Shown piece by piece: positions 60,797-64,000 of a DNA stretch of 64,000 nt (positions are counted from its first letter, which is position 1; each line of letters starts with the position of its first letter). The notes beneath the pieces were generated by a model, which saw only the letters and a list, made by a program, of their open reading frames with translations, made no database searches and had not been told where the DNA came from. Source of the DNA: UBA4421 sp002470275 (GTDB lineage Bacteria; Pseudomonadota; Gammaproteobacteria; Pseudomonadales; Azotimanducaceae); assembly GCA_913052345.1 (NCBI GenBank), contig CAJXDR010000010.1, forward strand, positions 1-64,000, in the 5' to 3' direction. The translations under genes were made by a program, and so were the position numbers.

Positions 60797-62020
60797 ATGA
60801 TCGCCATTGCTTGGCGTAACCTGATGCGTAATCGCGTGCGAACGGGCCTGACCGCCAGCGGTATTGCCTTCGCCGTCTTTCTGGTGTCCTTTGCCATGAG
60901 TCTGCAGGCCGGCAGCTACGGCCTGATGATCGATGCGGCCTCCCGATTCTTTATGGGTCATGGTGAGGTGGTGACTGATGCCTTTGTTGACAAAGAGCGA
61001 TTTGAGCATACGGTTGTCGGCGTATCGGCGCTACGCGGCAGGTTGGGCGATAGTGGAGCACTCACCGTGACCCCGAGAGTTCAGGCGTTCGGTATCGTCT
61101 CTATGGGCGAGCGCTCCTATGCCGGGATGATCCTGGGCATGGATTTCGCCACTGAAAAAGCAGCGATGGATTTGCTCAACTCGATCTCCTCTGGTGAGGT
61201 GCCAAGCCGCCCGGATCAGGGCGTTATTGGTGCTGCGCTGGCGCGCAACCTGGGGGTTGGTCTCAACGACGAAGTAGTCGTGCTCGGCAGTGGCAAGGAC
61301 GGTACCGTGGCCGCCATGGCGCTCACCGTCAGCGCTATTTTGACGACGGGCCAGGCAGAGTTAGATCGCAGCCTGCTGCTGGTGCCTATCGCCACTATGC
61401 AGGACGCCTTTTACTTGGTTGATGAAGCCCACCGCTTGATCTTGATCGTTAACCAAGACACAGATTTGGACGCATCTCTCCAAGCGGTCGCTGCCCGTCT
61501 GAGCGGGAATCTCGTGCTGCGAACTTGGCGCGACCTGATGCCTGAAATCGAAAAGAGCATTGAGTTGGACAAGATCAGCGCCACGATCTTTTACGCAATT
61601 CTGTTGGTTCTGGTGACCTTCGCCGTGGTCAATACCTTCGTGATGCTGGTTTATGATCGGACCAAGGAGTTCGGCATGTTGCTGGCTCTGGGGATGCGCC
61701 CATGGCAAATCATTGGCCAAATTCAGCTTGAGGCACTCTTGTTGAGCCTGTTGGGCGTGGCCGGAGGATTGATAGCTGGGGGTTTGTTTGTCAGCTATCT
61801 TGCGGATGTAGGGATTCCCCTTCCCCTGGATGACTTTGGCGGAGAGCAGATTACGGCGCAGATGTATCTGGGCAGCATGGACAGAATTTACCCCACCCTA
61901 TCGCTGCTAAGCGTGAGCATGGCGCCGCTAACCATGATCCTAGGCACCCAAGCGGCCTCATTGCTCAGCATGATGCGTATCCGACGCATTCGGCCCGTTG
62001 ACGCCCTGCGGAGCGAATGA
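60797..62020 (+). CDS. ABC transporter permease, FtsX/MacB-like (first)
   Basis: Inner-membrane permease of 407 residues with four helices and a large periplasmic domain: N-terminal helix AWRNLMRNRVRTGLTASGIAFAVFLVSF, then periplasmic part (MacB-PCD-like) with MGERSYAGMILGMDFATE and FLGVGLNDEVV-type segments, and the FtsX domain SATIFYAILLVLVTFAVVNTFVMLVYDRTKEFGMLLALGMRP near the end. This is the LolC/LolE type. It is paired with a second permease of the same type 34 bases downstream and an ATPase, and preceded by the LolA-like protein. Function likely lipoprotein or lipid-linked transport at the envelope. Confidence 0.92.
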   Translation: MIAIAWRNLMRNRVRTGLTASGIAFAVFLVSFAMSLQAGSYGLMIDAASRFFMGHGEVVTDAFVDKERFEHTVVGVSALRGRLGDSGALTVTPRVQAFGIVSMGERSYAGMILGMDFATEKAAMDLLNSISSGEVPSRPDQGVIGAALARNLGVGLNDEVVVLGSGKDGTVAAMALTVSAILTTGQAELDRSLLLVPIATMQDAFYLVDEAHRLILIVNQDTDLDASLQAVAARLSGNLVLRTWRDLMPEIEKSIELDKISATIFYAILLVLVTFAVVNTFVMLVYDRTKEFGMLLALGMRPWQIIGQIQLEALLLSLLGVAGGLIAGGLFVSYLADVGIPLPLDDFGGEQITAQMYLGSMDRIYPTLSLLSVSMAPLTMILGTQAASLLSMMRIRRIRPVDALRSE

Positions 62021-62054
62021 GGATGGCTCGTCCAAACCTATTGCCGGTGACGCT

Positions 62055-63272
62055 ATGGCCCTAGCGATGCTGTTAAAACTAAGCCTTAGAAACGTCGTGC
62101 TCTATCGTCGGCGCAATGCGTTCTTGCTGATTGCCATTAGCTTTGCGGTGGGCGGGGTCACGGTGTCCAACGCGCTCATTCGCGGCTGGCAAAACGATAT
62201 GCTGGAAATGGCCGTTGCTAATCTAACCGGCCATATTAAGGTGCAGGCCCCTGGCTTCGTCGACGACCCGAGTTTGGCCAACTCCCTGACATTGGCACTG
62301 CCCCCGATCCTGCCGGGAGATGCCAGACTCTACCAGGGCTGGGCCGCGCGGATTCGGTTACCGGCAGTGGTGATGAGCGAACGGGCTACTCGGGGCGCTC
62401 AGCTCGTGGGCATTGACCCCCAACAAGAGGCCATATCCTTTTATCGTGACTTAAGCATCCAGGGGCGCGGACTCGCGGGTGTGGAAGATCGCAGCTTGCT
62501 CATTGGCGCGGCTCTGGCCGACGCGCTGGAGACCAAGGTGGATCGGCGCGTGGTGATTATGGTGCAGGGCGCGGATGGCAGAACTCGAGAAATGGGCTAC
62601 CGGGTAGCAGGTATCTACGATGCGCCAGGTGAACTGGTTGAAAAAATGTTTATTTTTACCGGCTTAGAGGCCCTGCAGCAGCGTGCGGCAGGCCAGCGGC
62701 CGCTGATCTCCGAACTGTCCATCGTGCTGCATGAGGAGTCGAATCGGCTCTCTGTTCTGCAGGCCGTCCAGGAGGCCTATCCCGACACGGATGTCCGGGA
62801 TTGGCAGGCTCTGGAGCCACAATTTGCCGAGCTCTACAATATCGTCGACTCGGTCATGCTGATTTGGTTCCTGTTGACGATGACGGCTCTGGCCTTTGGT
62901 TTGGTCAATACCCTGATCGCTGCCGTCATGGAACGCGTACGCGAGCTTGGCATGCTGCGCGCTCTGGGTATGGGCCGGGGTTTTGTTGTGCTGCAGGTGG
63001 TGATCGAATCGGTCTGCATTATGAGCATCGGTGTGGCCTTAGGCTTACTGCTTGGTGTCTTCGGCGTCTGGCTGCTGGCCGACGGGATTGATTTAACGGC
63101 CTTTAGTGATGGTCTGGAGGGCTGGGGAATTCGCGCCCGATTGGTCCCGCTGCTCGCGGTGGAGGACCTTGTGGGTTATGGGCTGATGAGCGTCTTGATC
63201 GGCTTTATCGCAAGTTTTTTCCCGGCCCGACGTGCGGTGAAGATCTCGCCCTTGATGGCGATGAATCGATGA
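62055..63272 (+). CDS. ABC transporter permease, FtsX/MacB-like (second)
   Basis: Second permease of the operon, 405 residues from ATG 62055. Layout as in its neighbour: N-terminal LKLSLRNVVLYRRRNAFLLIAISFAVGG, periplasmic domain (ANLTGHIKVQAPGFVDDPS; RGAQLVGIDPQQEAISFYRD), and C-terminal FtsX helices with LIWFLLTMTALAFGLVNTLI, MERVRELGMLRALGMGRGF and the end FFPARRAVKISPLMAMNR. The frame is open back to 61998, overlapping the preceding gene, but homology begins here. Forms a heterodimer with the first permease in the style of LolCE (inference). Confidence 0.92.
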   Translation: MALAMLLKLSLRNVVLYRRRNAFLLIAISFAVGGVTVSNALIRGWQNDMLEMAVANLTGHIKVQAPGFVDDPSLANSLTLALPPILPGDARLYQGWAARIRLPAVVMSERATRGAQLVGIDPQQEAISFYRDLSIQGRGLAGVEDRSLLIGAALADALETKVDRRVVIMVQGADGRTREMGYRVAGIYDAPGELVEKMFIFTGLEALQQRAAGQRPLISELSIVLHEESNRLSVLQAVQEAYPDTDVRDWQALEPQFAELYNIVDSVMLIWFLLTMTALAFGLVNTLIAAVMERVRELGMLRALGMGRGFVVLQVVIESVCIMSIGVALGLLLGVFGVWLLADGIDLTAFSDGLEGWGIRARLVPLLAVEDLVGYGLMSVLIGFIASFFPARRAVKISPLMAMNR

Positions 63273-63286
63273 TTGGGGGTTAAGGA

Positions 63287-63982
63287 ATGGAAGAGGCGAT
63301 GAAGCAAGTCGTGGTCCGATGCCAGGGTCTCTGCCGAACCTATCAACAGGGTTCCGTGCCCGTTCATGCCCTCCAGAGCGTGGACCTGGAGATTGCCGAA
63401 GGCGAATTCACCAGCCTTTCCGGGCCCTCAGGCTCGGGGAAGTCGACCCTGCTTAACATTATTGGCGGCCTCGATAAATTTGATCAAGGTCGTGTTAGCG
63501 TCGGTGGTGTCGAATTGGGAGGGCTGCGGGAAAGCCAGCTCTCTGCCCTGCGCTTAGCAAAAATTGGCTTTGTTTTTCAGGCCTATAATTTGATCCCCGT
63601 GCTGTCTGCCCTAGAGAACGTGGCCTTTATTCTTCAGCTGCAGGGCGTAGGCAAGCGCGAGCAGCGAGTGCGAGCGGAGCAGATGCTGGCGGATCTCGGT
63701 CTGGCAGACATGCTCCATCGACGGCCGGGAGAGCTTTCCGGCGGACAGCAGCAGCGAGTGGCCATCGCGCGCGCCATGGTCACCAACCCTGTCTTGCTGC
63801 TGGCTGATGAGCCCACTGCGAATCTCGATTCTCAAACCACGGCCGAGCTTTTGTCGCTGATGCGGGACCTAAACGAAAGCAAGGGCATGACCATCGTCAC
63901 CGCGACCCACGACCCCTTGGTGATCGCCTATACCTCTCGACAGGTTGGTCTAATAGACGGTCGCATTTCCAGTGACGACTGA
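63287..63982 (+). CDS. ABC transporter ATP-binding protein, LolD/MacB-like
   Basis: ATPase of 231 residues that powers the two FtsX-type permeases. Motifs: Walker A SGPSGSGKSTLLNIIGGLD, Q-loop FVFQAYNLIPVLSALENV, signature LSGGQQQRVAIARAMV, Walker B LLLADEPTANLDS and H-loop VTATHD. The pattern is that of the LolD/MacB group. ATG 63287 sits too close to its TAAGGA; ATG 63299, four codons in, has better spacing and is an equal choice. It ends 18 bases before the window edge. Confidence 0.95.
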   Translation: MEEAMKQVVVRCQGLCRTYQQGSVPVHALQSVDLEIAEGEFTSLSGPSGSGKSTLLNIIGGLDKFDQGRVSVGGVELGGLRESQLSALRLAKIGFVFQAYNLIPVLSALENVAFILQLQGVGKREQRVRAEQMLADLGLADMLHRRPGELSGGQQQRVAIARAMVTNPVLLLADEPTANLDSQTTAELLSLMRDLNESKGMTIVTATHDPLVIAYTSRQVGLIDGRISSDD

Positions 63983-64000
63983 CGCTATTCCCTGTGGGCG

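Noticed and set aside
1..64000. tRNA, rRNA, CRISPR array, insertion sequence or phage genes
   Set aside because: None seen: no cloverleaf-like ends, no regularly spaced repeats, no transposase or integrase motifs, no attachment repeats.

Overview
The window looks like chromosomal DNA of a free-living, probably marine gammaproteobacterium, perhaps related to the OM60/NOR5 (Halieaceae) group. This is an inference from gene content: TonB-dependent receptors, a Baeyer-Villiger-type monooxygenase, many acyl-CoA enzymes and short-chain dehydrogenases, a VC_2705-type symporter with its DUF4212 partner, CysZ and oligopeptidase B. No ribosomal genes, tRNAs, insertion sequences, phage genes or CRISPR arrays were seen. 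The first ~3.9 kb is visibly more AT-rich than the rest.

Layout. 1-3.9 kb: a TonB-dependent receptor cut by the window edge, followed by an exported PHP-domain protein. 4.1-10.1 kb: DAHP synthase (aroG-type), the decayed C-terminus of a second TonB receptor, a flavin monooxygenase, an exported conserved protein and a MATE transporter. 10.2-14.1 kb: a thioredoxin-fused protein next to a UGSC-family selenoprotein whose in-frame TGA (12078-12080) is almost certainly selenocysteine, then an SDR and a CitE-like lyase. 14.1-18.5 kb: an RND pump with its adaptor. 18.7-20.8 kb: glutathione S-transferase, glyoxalase I, a small protein and an SDR carrying both fingerprints of halohydrin dehalogenases. 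21.0-25.2 kb: malate synthase G, convergent with a sodium:solute symporter and its small subunit. 25.4-31.1 kb: Eis-like acetyltransferase, rsgA, CoA-binding protein, a PEGA/FGE-fold protein and cysteine synthase. 31.3-34.7 kb: a tight operon of serine hydrolase, exported M20 amidohydrolase and DUF1932 dehydrogenase. 34.7-37.5 kb: histidine phosphatase, a small conserved protein, a nuclease-like protein and an EamA permease. 37.5-43.4 kb: a paired acyl-CoA dehydrogenase, dUTPase with a Nudix hydrolase and an LLM oxidoreductase, and a saccharopine dehydrogenase-like reductase. 43.5-48.5 kb: a redoxin-cytochrome c-copper monooxygenase-EF-hand fusion, cysZ, a phosphotransferase and a MerR-type regulator surrounded by repeated TGTACA sites. 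48.7-57.7 kb: acyl-CoA ligase, CDF transporter, enoyl-CoA hydratase, SDR, HDAC-like hydrolase, CoA-transferase and ptrB. 58.0-64.0 kb: an SRAP protein, a small unknown protein, and a TetR regulator divergent from a LolA-like protein, two FtsX-type permeases and a LolD-like ATPase.

How the genes fit together. Much of the window serves uptake and catabolism of lipophilic or carboxylic substrates: ligase, dehydrogenases, hydratase, ketoreductases, CoA lyase/transferase and malate synthase for two-carbon assimilation. A second theme is detoxification and maintenance: efflux, glutathione enzymes, nucleotide-pool sanitation and SRAP.

Most interesting items: the UGSC selenoprotein with a SECIS-like hairpin and its thioredoxin-fused neighbour; the halohydrin dehalogenase-like SDR beside glutathione enzymes; the four-part copper monooxygenase fusion with all expected copper ligands; and the operator-like repeats between two convergent genes near the MerR regulator. 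All calls come from reading the sequence; no database search was possible.
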